A stretch of 64,000 nucleotides of DNA from Flavobacterium aquidurense (GCF_001404985.1 NZ_JRLF01000009.1:434001-498000), one strand, 5' to 3'; counted from the first letter of the stretch, positions 8,746 to 17,620 are shown. Notes: a model not told the origin generated them from the sequence alone. Translations and numbers: made by a program.

Positions 8746-9264
8746 ATGTTATCGAAAAATATAGAAGCGGCATTAAATAAGCAAATACGCATAGAGGCAG
8801 AATCTTCGCAAACCTACCTTTCTATGGCTTGTTGGGCTGAAGTACACGGATTAGAAGGAATTGCGCAATTTATGTACACACAATCAGATGAAGAGCGCGC
8901 CCATATGCTTAAACTGGTTAAGTACATCAACGAACGCGGAGGTCATGCTCATATTACCGATCTTAAAGCGCCAAAGACATCATATTCTACATTCAAAGAA
9001 ATGTTTGAAGCTCTTTATAACCATGAGATTTTTGTTTCAGAATCTATTAATGAACTGGTACACATTACTTTTTCAGAAAAAGATTATGCAACTCATAATT
9101 TCTTACAATGGTACGTAGCTGAACAAATCGAAGAAGAAGCAACAGCAAAATCTATCTTAGACAAAATTAACTTAATTGGGGATGATAAAGGCGGACTTTA
9201 TTTGTTCGACCGTGATATTCAGCAATTAACTGTTACAAGCTCTATTGCAATTAACCCAAAATAA
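8746..9264 (+). CDS. ftnA: ferritin
   Basis: A 172-residue non-heme ferritin that oxidises Fe(II) and stores Fe(III) in a 24-mer cage. Ferroxidase ligands are visible: Glu17 (IRIEAESSQTYL), Glu50 and His53 (SDEERAHMLK), and the later EQIEEEATAKSI helix. Length and the GLEGIAQFMYTQSDEERAH signature match bacterial FtnA, and there is no bacterioferritin heme Met. A TAACTTTA box (8718 region) upstream resembles a -7 element. The next gene downstream is a tiny Lys/Cys-rich protein. Confidence 0.96.
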   Translation: MLSKNIEAALNKQIRIEAESSQTYLSMACWAEVHGLEGIAQFMYTQSDEERAHMLKLVKYINERGGHAHITDLKAPKTSYSTFKEMFEALYNHEIFVSESINELVHITFSEKDYATHNFLQWYVAEQIEEEATAKSILDKINLIGDDKGGLYLFDRDIQQLTVTSSIAINPK

Positions 9265-9311
9265 AAAAAGTTAAAGTTTATTTAGAATATATACAAATAA
9301 CATTTTTCTTT

Positions 9312-9319
9312 TATATTTG
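9312..9319 (+). promoter_or_regulatory. -7 promoter element of the small Lys/Cys-rich gene
   Basis: TATATTTG matches TAnnTTTG and lies 26 bases before the chosen TTG start at 9346. This suggests that the small gene has its own transcript, separate from ferritin. Confidence 0.6.
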
Positions 9320-9345
9320 CTTCTGTTTTTAAATACGAAGGAAAA

Positions 9346-9531
9346 TTGGGCAAGAAAGAAAAAGACAAGGACAAGAAAAAGGATAAAAAGAAAAAGAAGA
9401 ATAAAGTTATCCTTGAGAACATTAAGAAGTTGGAAAACTGTAAATCTTCTTGTTGTGAGAAATACAAAAAAAGTGAAAAGAAACGCTGCTCACGTTGTCC
9501 TATGTTTGATTTATTTAAAAAAACTGCTTAA
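9346..9531 (+). CDS. small Lys-rich protein with a Cys cluster
   Basis: A 61-residue protein starting at TTG (TTG GGC AAG AAA). The first 25 residues are almost entirely Lys, Asp and Glu (KKEKDKDKKKDKKKKK), followed by NCKSSCCEKYKKSEKKRCSRCPMFDLFKK with six cysteines. It has its own -7 box upstream and a strong terminator downstream, which argues for a real gene. The six-Cys tail could bind a metal or an Fe-S cluster, and the polylysine head suggests nucleic-acid or membrane binding; both are inference. I recall similar short ORFs in flavobacteria but know no function. Confidence 0.65.
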   Translation: MGKKEKDKDKKKDKKKKKNKVILENIKKLENCKSSCCEKYKKSEKKRCSRCPMFDLFKKTA

Positions 9532-9544
9532 CAAAATATATACA

Positions 9545-9576
9545 AAACCCACCAAGAAATTTGGTGGGTTTTTAGT
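9545..9576 (+). terminator. intrinsic terminator of the small Lys/Cys gene
   Basis: An 11-bp perfect stem AAACCCACCAA (9545-9555) with TTGGTGGGTTT (9561-9571) over GAAAT, followed by TTAGTTT. Confidence 0.9.
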
Positions 9577-9615
9577 TTAATCATAATCGCCTTCAGACTA
9601 AAAAGAGTAATTTCT

Positions 9616-10308
9616 ATGAAAAATAAAATTCTTATACCCAAATCCAGTCTTGATTTTTTGACCCAACTCAAAGAGAACAATAACAAACCCTGGTTTGAGT
9701 CGAATAAGCCAAACTACCTGAAAGAATTAAACCATATTGAAACTTTTGCAGATGCTTTGCTTCAGGAATTGTCTAAAACTGATGTTTTAGAAACGGTTTC
9801 AGGTAAAAAAAGTGTCTATAGAATTTATCGTGATATTCGTTTTTCTAAAGATAAAACTCCTTTTAAAAACTATTGGGGCGGGAGCTTTACACGAGCAACA
9901 AAGGAAAGACGCGGTGGATATTATTTTCATTTCGAACAAGGAAATAGTTTTGTTGCTGCTGCTTTCTGGGGACCAAATGCTGCAGATTTAAAACGCCTTA
10001 GAAGCGAATTTGCACACGATCCTGAACCAATGCAGAAAATACTCAAATCAAAATCTTTTATCGAAACTTTTGGAACTCTGCAGGGCGAACAGCTTAAAAC
10101 AGCACCAAAAGGTTATGATGTAAACCATAAAGCGATCGATTTGCTGCGCTACAAACAGTTCTTGATTATGAAACGTTTTACTGATGAAGAAGTATTGAGT
10201 CCGATTTTTTTAGAAAAGGCTTTAGAAACGTGTAAAAACATGCGGCCTTTTTTAGATTATATGAGTGAAGTTCTTACTACTGATATAAATGGTGCTTCTA
10301 TTTTATAA
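9616..10308 (+). CDS. DUF2461-family protein
   Basis: A 230-residue soluble protein of the DUF2461/TIGR02453 family. Family hallmarks are DFLTQLKENNNKPWFESNKPNYL near the start, the VYRIYRDIRFSKDKTPFKNYWG block in the middle, and GGYYFHFEQGNSFVAAAFWGP. The function is not established. The conserved Arg/Lys-rich RDxRFSKDKTPFK block suggests anion or phosphate binding, which is inference. It is single, and ends at a terminator shared with the convergent ssb gene. Confidence 0.9.
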   Translation: MKNKILIPKSSLDFLTQLKENNNKPWFESNKPNYLKELNHIETFADALLQELSKTDVLETVSGKKSVYRIYRDIRFSKDKTPFKNYWGGSFTRATKERRGGYYFHFEQGNSFVAAAFWGPNAADLKRLRSEFAHDPEPMQKILKSKSFIETFGTLQGEQLKTAPKGYDVNHKAIDLLRYKQFLIMKRFTDEEVLSPIFLEKALETCKNMRPFLDYMSEVLTTDINGASIL

Positions 10309-10328
10309 TTACATTTCAACACAAAAAT

Positions 10329-10376
10329 AAACCCGACAGTCCCGAAGTCTCGGGATTAAAAATCTGTCGGGTTTGA
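10329..10376. terminator. bidirectional terminator between DUF2461 and ssb
   Basis: AAACCCGACAG (10329-10339) pairs with CTGTCGGGTTT (10364-10374). A nested TCCCGAAGTCTCGGGA hairpin sits inside. The two flanking genes converge here. Confidence 0.8.
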
Positions 10377-10396
10377 CTATCGAATTTGGTTAAACG

Positions 10397-10729
10397 TTAT
10401 TTACTAAGCAACAAAATTTCATTGACAACAACTTCGGTCATATATTTTTTTTCTCCGTTTTTGTCATCGTAACTTCTGTGGGTTAATTTTCCTTCGATCG
10501 CAACTTCTTTTCCTTTTACTACATATTTTTCGATAATTTCGGCAGTTTTACCCCATGCAGTAACACGATGCCACTGTGTTTGCTCAACTTTTTCACCTTT
10601 ATCATTGGTGTATTTCTCGTTTGTGGCAATAGTTAAATGTGCCAGTTTTGTTCCGTTTTCTAATGTTTTAATTTCTGGATCATTTCCTGCGTTACCAATT
10701 AATTGTACTCTGTTTTTCATTGCATTCAT
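10397..10729 (-). CDS. ssb: single-stranded DNA-binding protein, short form without acidic tail
   Basis: A 110-residue protein made of one OB fold (VQLIGNAGNDPEIKTLENGTKLAHLTIATNE...HRVTAWGKTAEIIEKYVVKGKEVAIEGKL). It ends at LLLSK directly after the last beta strand. The usual Gly/Pro-rich linker and the acidic DDDIPF-like C-terminal tip that recruits repair and replication partners are absent. It is therefore probably an accessory SSB paralogue, with the essential SSB elsewhere. The ATG at 10729 is used; an in-frame ATG at 10720 is equally plausible. Confidence 0.93.
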   Translation of the reverse strand: MNAMKNRVQLIGNAGNDPEIKTLENGTKLAHLTIATNEKYTNDKGEKVEQTQWHRVTAWGKTAEIIEKYVVKGKEVAIEGKLTHRSYDDKNGEKKYMTEVVVNEILLLSK

Positions 10730-10905
10730 GGCATATAATATTTAAATGTTCGTGTAAAGAATTCGTTTATCAAATTCAACAGGACAAAGATGCGACAGGT
10801 TCTAAAAATTAATCGGTTGTAAACTAATTACTTTCGGTTGTAACTATTTGTAAGCGTTTGTAAATGGAAACTTTTTTTTGTATATTTAACAGAAATCATA
10901 CTACA

Positions 10906-12435
10906 ATGCAAACAAAAATCAATAAAGTTGAATTAAGAAATTTAGAATTCGACGACTATCAGCAGTTAAAAAATTCAATGGTTGAATCGTATCCTGAAAT
11001 GGCCAATTCATACTGGAGATCTAATGACATAAAAAAATTACTATCAATATTTCCTGAAGGTCAGCTTGTTATATTAGTTGACGGTGTAGTAGTAGGATCA
11101 GCATTATCACTAATTGTCGATGAAAAATTAGTAGATAAAAGACACAACTACAGACAAATTATTGGCGATTATACTTTCTCAACTCATAACCCAGACGGGG
11201 AAATATTGTACGGTATAGACGTTTTTATCCACCCTAATTATCGTGGCTTACGTTTAGGCCGTCGTTTATATGATACACGTAAAGAACTTTGCGAGCAACT
11301 AAATCTAAAGGCAATTGTTTTTGCAGGAAGAATTCCAAATTATTCTCAACATGCAAAAAAGATGACTCCAAAAGTTTATATCGATAAAGTAAAACATAAA
11401 GAACTACATGATCCTGTACTTTCATTTCAGTTAAGCAATGATTTTCACGTATTACGAATCATCAAAAACTACCTGGAAGGTGACGAAGAATCAAAGGAAT
11501 TCGCCGTGCTTTTAGAATGGAATAATGTTTATTACGACGAAAGCCCTAAACTAATCAATCTTGAAAAAAGTGTTATTCGTTTAGGATTGGTGCAATGGCA
11601 AATGCGTCAGTTGAATAATCTGGAAGAGTTTTTTGAGCAATCAGAATTTTTTATCGATGTAGTTTCTGGCTATGGTTCTGATTTCGCATTATTTCCGGAA
11701 TTATTTATTGCGCCGTTAATGGCAGATTACAATCATTTATCTGAAGCCGAAGCCATTCGTGAACTTGCCAGATATTCTGACCCAATCAGGAAACGTTTCC
11801 AGGAATTTGCAATCTCTTACAACATTAATATCATTACCGGAAGTATGCCGCTTTTAGAAAATGGTAACTTATACAATGTAGGCTTTTTATGCAAGAGAGA
11901 CGGAACATCAGAAATGTATACCAAAATTCACGTTACACCAAACGAAGTACAGCATTGGGGAATGAAAGGCGGATCACAATTTAAAACCTTTGATACGGAT
12001 TGCGGAAAAATTGGAATCCTGATTTGTTACGATGTTGAGTTTCCGGAACTTTCCCGAATTTTGGCTAATGAAGGAATGAATATTTTATTTGTTCCGTTTT
12101 TAACAGATACTCAAAATGCGTATACAAGAGTAAAACACTGTTCACAGGCGCGTGCGATAGAAAACGAATGTTATGTTGCTATTGCCGGTTGTGTTGGTAA
12201 CTTGCCAAAAGTAAACAATATGGATATTCAATATGCTCAGGCATCTGTATTTACTCCATCAGATTTTGCTTTTCCTAGTAATGGCATAAAAGCCGAAGCA
12301 ACTCCAAATACAGAGATGACTTTGATAGTCGATGTCGATTTGAACTTACTTAAACAGCTTCACGAACACGGAAGTGTCAGAATCTTAAAAGATCGTCGTA
12401 CTGATTTGTATGAGATCAAAAAGATCGAGCCATGA
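10906..12435 (+). CDS. bifunctional GNAT acetyltransferase - carbon-nitrogen hydrolase fusion
   Basis: The start at 10906 (MQTKINKVELRN) is preferred over 10864. Residues about 5-200 form a GNAT domain (YGIDVFIHPNYRGLRLGRRLYD is the acetyl-CoA-binding motif A). Residues about 225-505 form a nitrilase-superfamily amidase with the full triad: Glu265 (FALFPELF), Lys340 (MYTKIHVTPNE) and Cys374 (ILICYDVEFPE). Such fusions occur in Bacteroidetes; the natural substrate is unknown. Both active sites appear intact, so acetylation and amide hydrolysis of related substrates is plausible. The stop overlaps the next start by 4 bases (ATGA). Confidence 0.93.
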   Translation: MQTKINKVELRNLEFDDYQQLKNSMVESYPEMANSYWRSNDIKKLLSIFPEGQLVILVDGVVVGSALSLIVDEKLVDKRHNYRQIIGDYTFSTHNPDGEILYGIDVFIHPNYRGLRLGRRLYDTRKELCEQLNLKAIVFAGRIPNYSQHAKKMTPKVYIDKVKHKELHDPVLSFQLSNDFHVLRIIKNYLEGDEESKEFAVLLEWNNVYYDESPKLINLEKSVIRLGLVQWQMRQLNNLEEFFEQSEFFIDVVSGYGSDFALFPELFIAPLMADYNHLSEAEAIRELARYSDPIRKRFQEFAISYNINIITGSMPLLENGNLYNVGFLCKRDGTSEMYTKIHVTPNEVQHWGMKGGSQFKTFDTDCGKIGILICYDVEFPELSRILANEGMNILFVPFLTDTQNAYTRVKHCSQARAIENECYVAIAGCVGNLPKVNNMDIQYAQASVFTPSDFAFPSNGIKAEATPNTEMTLIVDVDLNLLKQLHEHGSVRILKDRRTDLYEIKKIEP

Positions 12436-12779
12436 AAGCCTGTCTTGAATGTTCTGAAAAAATAGTTGGCCGTGAAGACAAAAAATTCTGTTCAGATAGT
12501 TGTAGAAACGCTTACAACAATAAAATAAATAAAGATAGTAACAATTTCATGAGGAATGTAAACAACAAATTACGAAAAAATTACCGTATTTTGTCTGAAT
12601 TAAATACTGATGGAAAATCTAGAGCAACAAGAGATAAAATGATCAATAAAGGTTTTGATTTCGATTTCTTTACCAATATCTTGCAAACCAAAACAGGAAA
12701 TACCTACTATTTCTTGTATGATCAAGGATATCGCTCTTTGGACAATGATTATTTTATGCTTGTTAAAAAAGAAATATAG
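12432..12779 (+). CDS. small zinc-ribbon protein (DUF2116-like)
   Basis: A 115-residue protein with an N-terminal treble-clef or zinc-ribbon motif CLECSEKIVGREDKKFCSDSC, that is C-x2-C ... C-x3-C, followed by RNAYNNKIN, which is typical of DUF2116-like ribbons. The rest is basic and helical with an aromatic C-terminal sheet (TYYFLYDQGYRSLDNDYFMLVK). The start overlaps the GNAT-nitrilase stop by 4 bases, and the M28 peptidase begins 6 bases after its end, so the three genes form an operon. Function unknown; nucleic-acid or protein binding is likely. Confidence 0.8.
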   Translation: MKACLECSEKIVGREDKKFCSDSCRNAYNNKINKDSNNFMRNVNNKLRKNYRILSELNTDGKSRATRDKMINKGFDFDFFTNILQTKTGNTYYFLYDQGYRSLDNDYFMLVKKEI

Positions 12780-12785
12780 TACGTA

Positions 12786-15179
12786 ATGAAGAAAAACCCC
12801 ACCTCAATTCTGGCCATAGTCTGCGTTTTAGCAATTCTTGGTATCATTTACGCCTCGATGATGCCACAATGGATTTCGAAAGATGAAGAAGCTCTCGCTG
12901 AATTTTCTACCGAAAGAGCGCTGAATCAAGTCGAAATTATTGCTCAAAAACCACACTATGTTGGTTCAACCAATCACGAACTGGTTGCAAATTATCTAAA
13001 GCTTGAACTTAACAGAATTGGATTAGAAACTTCTGTTCAGGAAGGTTTTACTCTTAACGACAAAGGTCTTTTAGTAAAATCTAAAAACATACTGGCCCGA
13101 ATAAAGGGAACAAACAATTCAAAAGCGCTATTATTATTATCACATTATGACAGTGCCCCGCATTCATTTTCTAAAGGCGCAAGCGACGATGCCTCAGGAG
13201 TAGCAACAATATTAGAAGGAATTCGTGCTTTTTTATACGCGAAGCAACCACATAAAAATGACATCATTATACTTTTTTCTGATGCCGAAGAATTGGGTTT
13301 AAATGGAGCTGCGCTTTTTGTAAACAAACATCCCTGGGCAAAAGAAGTTGGTCTGGTCATTAATTTTGAAGCAAGAGGTTCTTCAGGACCAAGTTACATG
13401 CTGATGGAAACCAACAAAGGCAATGAAGCACTGGTAAAAGAATTTTCTAATGCAAAAACTAAATATCCGGTTTCAAACTCGTTGATGTACAGCATCTACA
13501 AAATGCTGCCCAATGATACTGATCTAACCGTTTTTAGACAACAAGGAAATATACAAGGATTTAATTTTGCCTTTATCGACGGGCACTACAATTACCACAC
13601 ACAACAAGACGATGTTCAGCATTTAAGCAAAACAACTCTTGCACATCAGGGAACTTATCTGATGCCATTGTTAAAATATTTTTCGAATGTAGACTTAAAT
13701 GCCACCAATTCAACTGAAGACGATGTTTATTTTAGTGCTCCTTTCTCGTTTATAAGTTACCCGTTTAGCTGGGTTTTTCCAATGACCATTATAGCTTTGG
13801 GGTTATTGATTCTTTTTATCTTTATAGGAAAAGCCAAACGTGTCATTACTTTCAGGGAAATTTTCAGAGGATTTGTTCCGCTTTTGGGTTCAATTGCAAT
13901 TTCTGGATTAGTTACTTTTTTAGGCTGGAAAATTATATTAGAAATATATCCCCAATACTCAGATCTTCTTAATGGGTTTACTTATAACGGACATGGTTAT
14001 ATTGGTGCTTTTGTAACGCTGAGTATTGCTATCTCTTTTGCTTTTTATCATCATTTTTCAGAAGCAAAAATTACAATGAATCACTTTGTAGCGCCTTTGT
14101 TACTCTGGATAATTATAAATGCATTTTTAGCAAATAGCTTAACCGGAGCAGGTTTCCTTATTATTCCGGTTTATTTTGGAATTCTGTTATTCGGAATTTT
14201 TGTTCTTACCCAACATTACAGTTTAGGTATTAATTTGTTATTTAGCATACCCGCTTTGGCCATTGTAGCGCCGTTTATTGTAATGTTCCCGATAGGTTTG
14301 GGACTTAAAATTCTTTATGGCAGTGCCATTCTCACTGTTCTTCTTTTTGGATTATTGTTGCCAATTTTTGGGGCTTTCTTTAAAAAAGGAGTCTGGACCA
14401 TGCTTTTCTTTGCTGTATCTATAGGATTTTTTATCTACGCAGGGTATCATTCCGGTTACGAACACGGAAAAGCAAAATCAAACAGTTTGTTATATATTTA
14501 TAATGCAAACACGAAATCTGCTGTTTGGGCAACTTACGACGTAAATTTAGACGAATGGACTAAAACTTATTTAGGAGAAAAAAATCAAAAAGCAGTGGGT
14601 TTAAATGCTCTTCCGCTGGCAAGTAAATATAATTCTGGTTTTACATACAGTGCCATTGCACCTGTTGTAGAGGTTCCAAAACCAACAATTGCTTTCTTAA
14701 AAGACAGCGTTGTAGGCAATAACCGATATCTAAAGATTAAAATCACGCCTAATAGAAAGGTGAACCGTTATGATATTTATGCCAACCCAAAAATGACCTT
14801 CTATAATTTTAAAGCCAATGGAGTTGCAACTTCAGACCAAAAAGGAAATAGGTTAGATCGTGACGGAAGTAAAATTATATGTTATTATGTAGTGGGCAAC
14901 GAACCTCTAGTAATGGATTTTTACATTAACAAATCGTCTATTTTTGACATGGATCTAATAGAAAGTTCTTTTGATTTAATGACAAATCCGCTGTTCCAGA
15001 TAAAACCAAGAAGCGACTGGATGATGCCAACTCCTTTTGTCTTAAATGATGCGGTTTTAATTCAGCAAAAAATTCAAAGATATACGGCTCCGGCAGCTAC
15101 TCTTGCACCTGCAACAGCGGTAAAAGACAGCACTGTTGTTGCAAAAGACAGTTTAAAACCTATTGTAAAACCACAATAA
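12786..15179 (+). CDS. membrane-anchored M28-family zinc peptidase
   Basis: A 797-residue protein. A signal-anchor (residues 8-28) precedes a periplasmic M28 aminopeptidase domain with di-zinc ligands His120 (LLSHYDSAP), Asp134 (KGASDDASG), the Glu168-Glu169 pair (FSDAEELG), Glu195 (NFEARGSSGP) and a His in DGHYNYHTQQDD. About eight membrane helices follow (residues about 325-570), then a soluble C-terminal domain ending in a Pro/Ala/Thr-rich tail. This layout matches Bacteroidetes M28 peptidases with a membrane half. It probably trims peptides in the periplasm. Confidence 0.93.
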   Translation: MKKNPTSILAIVCVLAILGIIYASMMPQWISKDEEALAEFSTERALNQVEIIAQKPHYVGSTNHELVANYLKLELNRIGLETSVQEGFTLNDKGLLVKSKNILARIKGTNNSKALLLLSHYDSAPHSFSKGASDDASGVATILEGIRAFLYAKQPHKNDIIILFSDAEELGLNGAALFVNKHPWAKEVGLVINFEARGSSGPSYMLMETNKGNEALVKEFSNAKTKYPVSNSLMYSIYKMLPNDTDLTVFRQQGNIQGFNFAFIDGHYNYHTQQDDVQHLSKTTLAHQGTYLMPLLKYFSNVDLNATNSTEDDVYFSAPFSFISYPFSWVFPMTIIALGLLILFIFIGKAKRVITFREIFRGFVPLLGSIAISGLVTFLGWKIILEIYPQYSDLLNGFTYNGHGYIGAFVTLSIAISFAFYHHFSEAKITMNHFVAPLLLWIIINAFLANSLTGAGFLIIPVYFGILLFGIFVLTQHYSLGINLLFSIPALAIVAPFIVMFPIGLGLKILYGSAILTVLLFGLLLPIFGAFFKKGVWTMLFFAVSIGFFIYAGYHSGYEHGKAKSNSLLYIYNANTKSAVWATYDVNLDEWTKTYLGEKNQKAVGLNALPLASKYNSGFTYSAIAPVVEVPKPTIAFLKDSVVGNNRYLKIKITPNRKVNRYDIYANPKMTFYNFKANGVATSDQKGNRLDRDGSKIICYYVVGNEPLVMDFYINKSSIFDMDLIESSFDLMTNPLFQIKPRSDWMMPTPFVLNDAVLIQQKIQRYTAPAATLAPATAVKDSTVVAKDSLKPIVKPQ

Positions 15180-15188
15180 ACGCTTGTT

Positions 15189-15608
15189 ATGGCAACAAAT
15201 ATTTCAACAATCTATCTTGATGCAACAATAGAAAAAGTTTGGAACACATTGACAAAGCCAGAATTAGTCAAACAATGGCAATATGGAAGTGATTTAATTA
15301 CAGATTGGAAAATTGGTAACAAAATCAGATTTAAAAACGAATGGGAAGGTCAGGTTTTTGAACAATGGGGAACTATTTTGGATGTTGTTACGAATAAGAA
15401 AATCAAATACTCTCTATTTTTCCCAAGACCGGAACTAGAAGATAAACCGGAGAATTACTTTATAATGAGTTATATTTTATCTGAAGAAAATGAGAAAATA
15501 AAACTTGAAATCATTCAGGAAGACAATCGTCCAGGTGCAGTTCAGGAAGAACCGCAAGGCGAAGAAAATCCAATTCTTCAAGGTCTAAAAGCTTTAATCG
15601 AATCTTAA
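15189..15608 (+). CDS. SRPBCC/AHSA1-domain protein
   Basis: A 139-residue START-like ligand-binding protein. The N-terminus STIYLDATIEKVWNTLTKPELVKQWQYGSD is the standard AHSA1/SRPBCC opening, and FKNEWEGQVFEQWGTILDVVTNKKIKYSLF is the following sheet. The fold encloses a hydrophobic cavity; the ligand is unknown. It starts 9 bases after the M28 peptidase and probably belongs to the same transcript. It is complete, and nothing unusual was seen. Confidence 0.88.
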   Translation: MATNISTIYLDATIEKVWNTLTKPELVKQWQYGSDLITDWKIGNKIRFKNEWEGQVFEQWGTILDVVTNKKIKYSLFFPRPELEDKPENYFIMSYILSEENEKIKLEIIQEDNRPGAVQEEPQGEENPILQGLKALIES

Positions 15609-15612
15609 AATT

Positions 15613-15737
15613 AGGTTCAAAGAATTAAAGGCACAGAGGCACAAAGGTTTAAAAAAGCGCTATTTTTCATAGTCCTTTTAGTTTTTTAGAATACCTTAGA
15701 AACCTTTGAACCTTTTCAACTTTGAGCCTTTGTACCT
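15613..15737. repeat. TTTGAACC/CAAAGG-type intergenic repeat, inverted pair
   Basis: GGTTCAAAG..GGCACAGAGGCACAAAGG at the left and CCTTTGAACC..TTTGAGCCTTTGTACC at the right form an imperfect inverted repeat. Related copies lie at 17788-17807, 54114-54239 and 63596-63670. It fills the gap between converging genes and may serve as a transcript end. Confidence 0.65.
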
Positions 15738-15743
15738 AGAAAA

Positions 15744-16139
15744 TTAACAAGCACATTCGATTTTTAAACCTGATTGTTTTCCTTTTGTACCTGCTGTGGC
15801 ATATCCGTCAAACTTCCACCACTCGATTCCTCCTATTAATTCTTTGACCTTAAATCCTAGTTTTGCCATATTCAAGGCTCCTTTTGTCGACGCATTGCAG
15901 CCAATTCCGTCGCAATATGTAACATACAAAACTTCTGTATCTAAATGTTTGGTGCTTTCAACCGTCATTTCGCGATGCGGAATATTTATTGCTCCGGGAA
16001 TATGCTCTGCTTCGTAACCAAAAGCTTTTCTTGCATCCAACGCGATTACTTTTTCTCCGTTATTCAGGGCATCAAACAAATCAGAAGGATCTATTTCGAA
16101 TGCCAGTTTGTTTTCATAATGTTTAATTTGATCTTCCAT
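15744..16139 (-). CDS. rhodanese-like domain protein
   Basis: A 130-residue single-domain rhodanese, started at MEDQIKHYENKL (16139) because the upstream extension to 16184 is not conserved-looking. The active-site loop is YCDGIGCNASTKGA with Cys76 as the likely persulfide carrier. ALDARKAFGYEAEHIPGAINIPH is the classical substrate-binding stretch. It probably transfers sulfane sulfur or acts in thiol redox. It is divergent from the LysR gene, which may control it. Confidence 0.88.
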   Translation of the reverse strand: MEDQIKHYENKLAFEIDPSDLFDALNNGEKVIALDARKAFGYEAEHIPGAINIPHREMTVESTKHLDTEVLYVTYCDGIGCNASTKGALNMAKLGFKVKELIGGIEWWKFDGYATAGTKGKQSGLKIECAC

Positions 16140-16283
16140 CTTTAGTGCTTTTATATTTTGTTTTTTCAAAAGTAATCGAAGCAAATTCTTTATAAAAACG
16201 AAAAGAATTCATCAAGTTGATTACTTTATTTCATAGAAAACCCATTCTAAAATTTTGTTCCTTTGTATACTAACTCTCAAAAG

Positions 16284-17186
16284 ATGGAAATACGTCATTT
16301 ACGATTAATAAAAGCAATTGTTGAAGAAGGAAGCATCACTAAAGCGATAGACAAATTGCATTTGACACAATCAGCCTTGAGCCATCAACTTAAGGAAGCT
16401 GAATATCAATTGGGAACTGCCATATTTTTAAGAACCAATAAAAAACTGGTTTTGACCAATGCGGGAGAAAAAATCTATGAACTCGCTAATGAAATTCTGG
16501 AAAAACTCTCGCAAACCCAATCCCAAATCAAGCAAATGGTTTATGGCGAATATGGCGAAATCAGGATTAGTACTGAATGTTTTTCGAGTTATCACTGGTT
16601 GCCTCAGGTTTTAAAACAATTTCACCTTTTATATCCCAATGTAGATTTAAAAATTGTAACCGAAGCGACTCATATTCCGTTACAAAAATTACTTGAAAAT
16701 GTAATTGATATTGCAATTATCAGCGATCAGATCAAAGACAATAATATTAAATATATCGAACTTTTCCAGGATGAAGTCGTTATGGCTGTTTCTGAAAATC
16801 ATGCGTGGGCAAATAAAAAGTATGTTCTTCCTGAAGATTTTGTCAACGAACATTTACTGATTCATTCCCTTCCTATGGAAACCGTTACGATTCATCAATT
16901 TTTTCTGGCTCCAGCCAAAGTAACTCCCAAAAAGATTACACCGCTCCCATTAACAGAAGCTTCTCTGGAGATGGTTAAAGCCGATATGGGCGTTATGTCG
17001 ATGGCAAAATGGGCATTATTACCCCATTTAAAAAACAGCCCGATAAAAGCCATTAAAATTGGGAAGAATGGTTTGAAAAGAAAACACTTTATCGCGATTC
17101 GTGAAAACCAGCAATATCCCGACTATTTTTATCACTTTATCACCTTTTTACAAAACGAAATAAATCTGCAATGGAATATTCAATAA
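16284..17186 (+). CDS. LysR-family transcriptional regulator (MetR-like)
   Basis: A 300-residue regulator. The N-terminal winged helix (MEIRHLRLIKAIVEEGSITKAIDKLHLTQSALSHQLKEAE) is close to the MetR type, including the TQSALSHQ recognition helix, and is followed by a periplasmic-binding-like effector domain. The ATG at 16284 is chosen over a TTG at 16263. MetR regulates methionine genes with homocysteine as co-inducer. The adjacent divergent rhodanese gene fits a sulfur role, which is inference. The GNAT gene overlaps its 3' end by 16 bases. Confidence 0.9.
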   Translation: MEIRHLRLIKAIVEEGSITKAIDKLHLTQSALSHQLKEAEYQLGTAIFLRTNKKLVLTNAGEKIYELANEILEKLSQTQSQIKQMVYGEYGEIRISTECFSSYHWLPQVLKQFHLLYPNVDLKIVTEATHIPLQKLLENVIDIAIISDQIKDNNIKYIELFQDEVVMAVSENHAWANKKYVLPEDFVNEHLLIHSLPMETVTIHQFFLAPAKVTPKKITPLPLTEASLEMVKADMGVMSMAKWALLPHLKNSPIKAIKIGKNGLKRKHFIAIRENQQYPDYFYHFITFLQNEINLQWNIQ

Positions 17187-17620
17187 GAAATTGCGAATTA
17201 TCAGATATCCCAAAACTGATTGTTTTATGTCAAAAACATGCTGAATTTGAGAAAGCTGATTTTTCTTCAAACGGAAAAGAGGAAAAACTAAAAGAAGCTT
17301 TGTTTCATGAGAATCCAAAATTATTCTGTTTAGTTGTAGCTACAAAAGAAACTATTGTTGGTTATGTTTCCTACACTTTTGATTTTTCGACTTGGGATGC
17401 TGCAACTTTTATGTATATGGATTGTTTATTTCTCGAGCCAGAAGCCAGAAGTTTTGGCATTGGAGAAGTTTTAATAGACAAACTAAAACAAATCGCAATT
17501 GAAAAAAACTGTATCCACATACAATGGCAAACACCACAATTTAACGAAAGAGCAATAAAATTCTACAACAGAATTCACGGAAAAGGAAAAGATAAAGTTC
17601 GATTTACATTAGATTTGTAA
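17171..17620 (+). CDS. GNAT-family N-acetyltransferase
   Basis: A 149-residue acetyl-CoA-dependent transferase. Motif A is MYMDCLFLEPEARSFGIGEVLIDKLKQIA (the RxxGxG/A variant ARSFGIGE), and the C-terminal IQWQTPQFNERAIKFYNRIHGKGKDKVRF is the usual motif B. It overlaps the LysR gene by 16 bases, so translation is coupled. The acceptor is unknown; related proteins acetylate amino acids or small amines. Confidence 0.9.
   Translation: MEYSIRNCELSDIPKLIVLCQKHAEFEKADFSSNGKEEKLKEALFHENPKLFCLVVATKETIVGYVSYTFDFSTWDAATFMYMDCLFLEPEARSFGIGEVLIDKLKQIAIEKNCIHIQWQTPQFNERAIKFYNRIHGKGKDKVRFTLDL

Noticed and set aside
9317..9580. An overlapping plus-strand frame over the small Lys/Cys gene
   Set aside because: It crosses the terminator hairpin and has no sensible protein features; the 9346 frame has the Cys cluster and its own -7 box.
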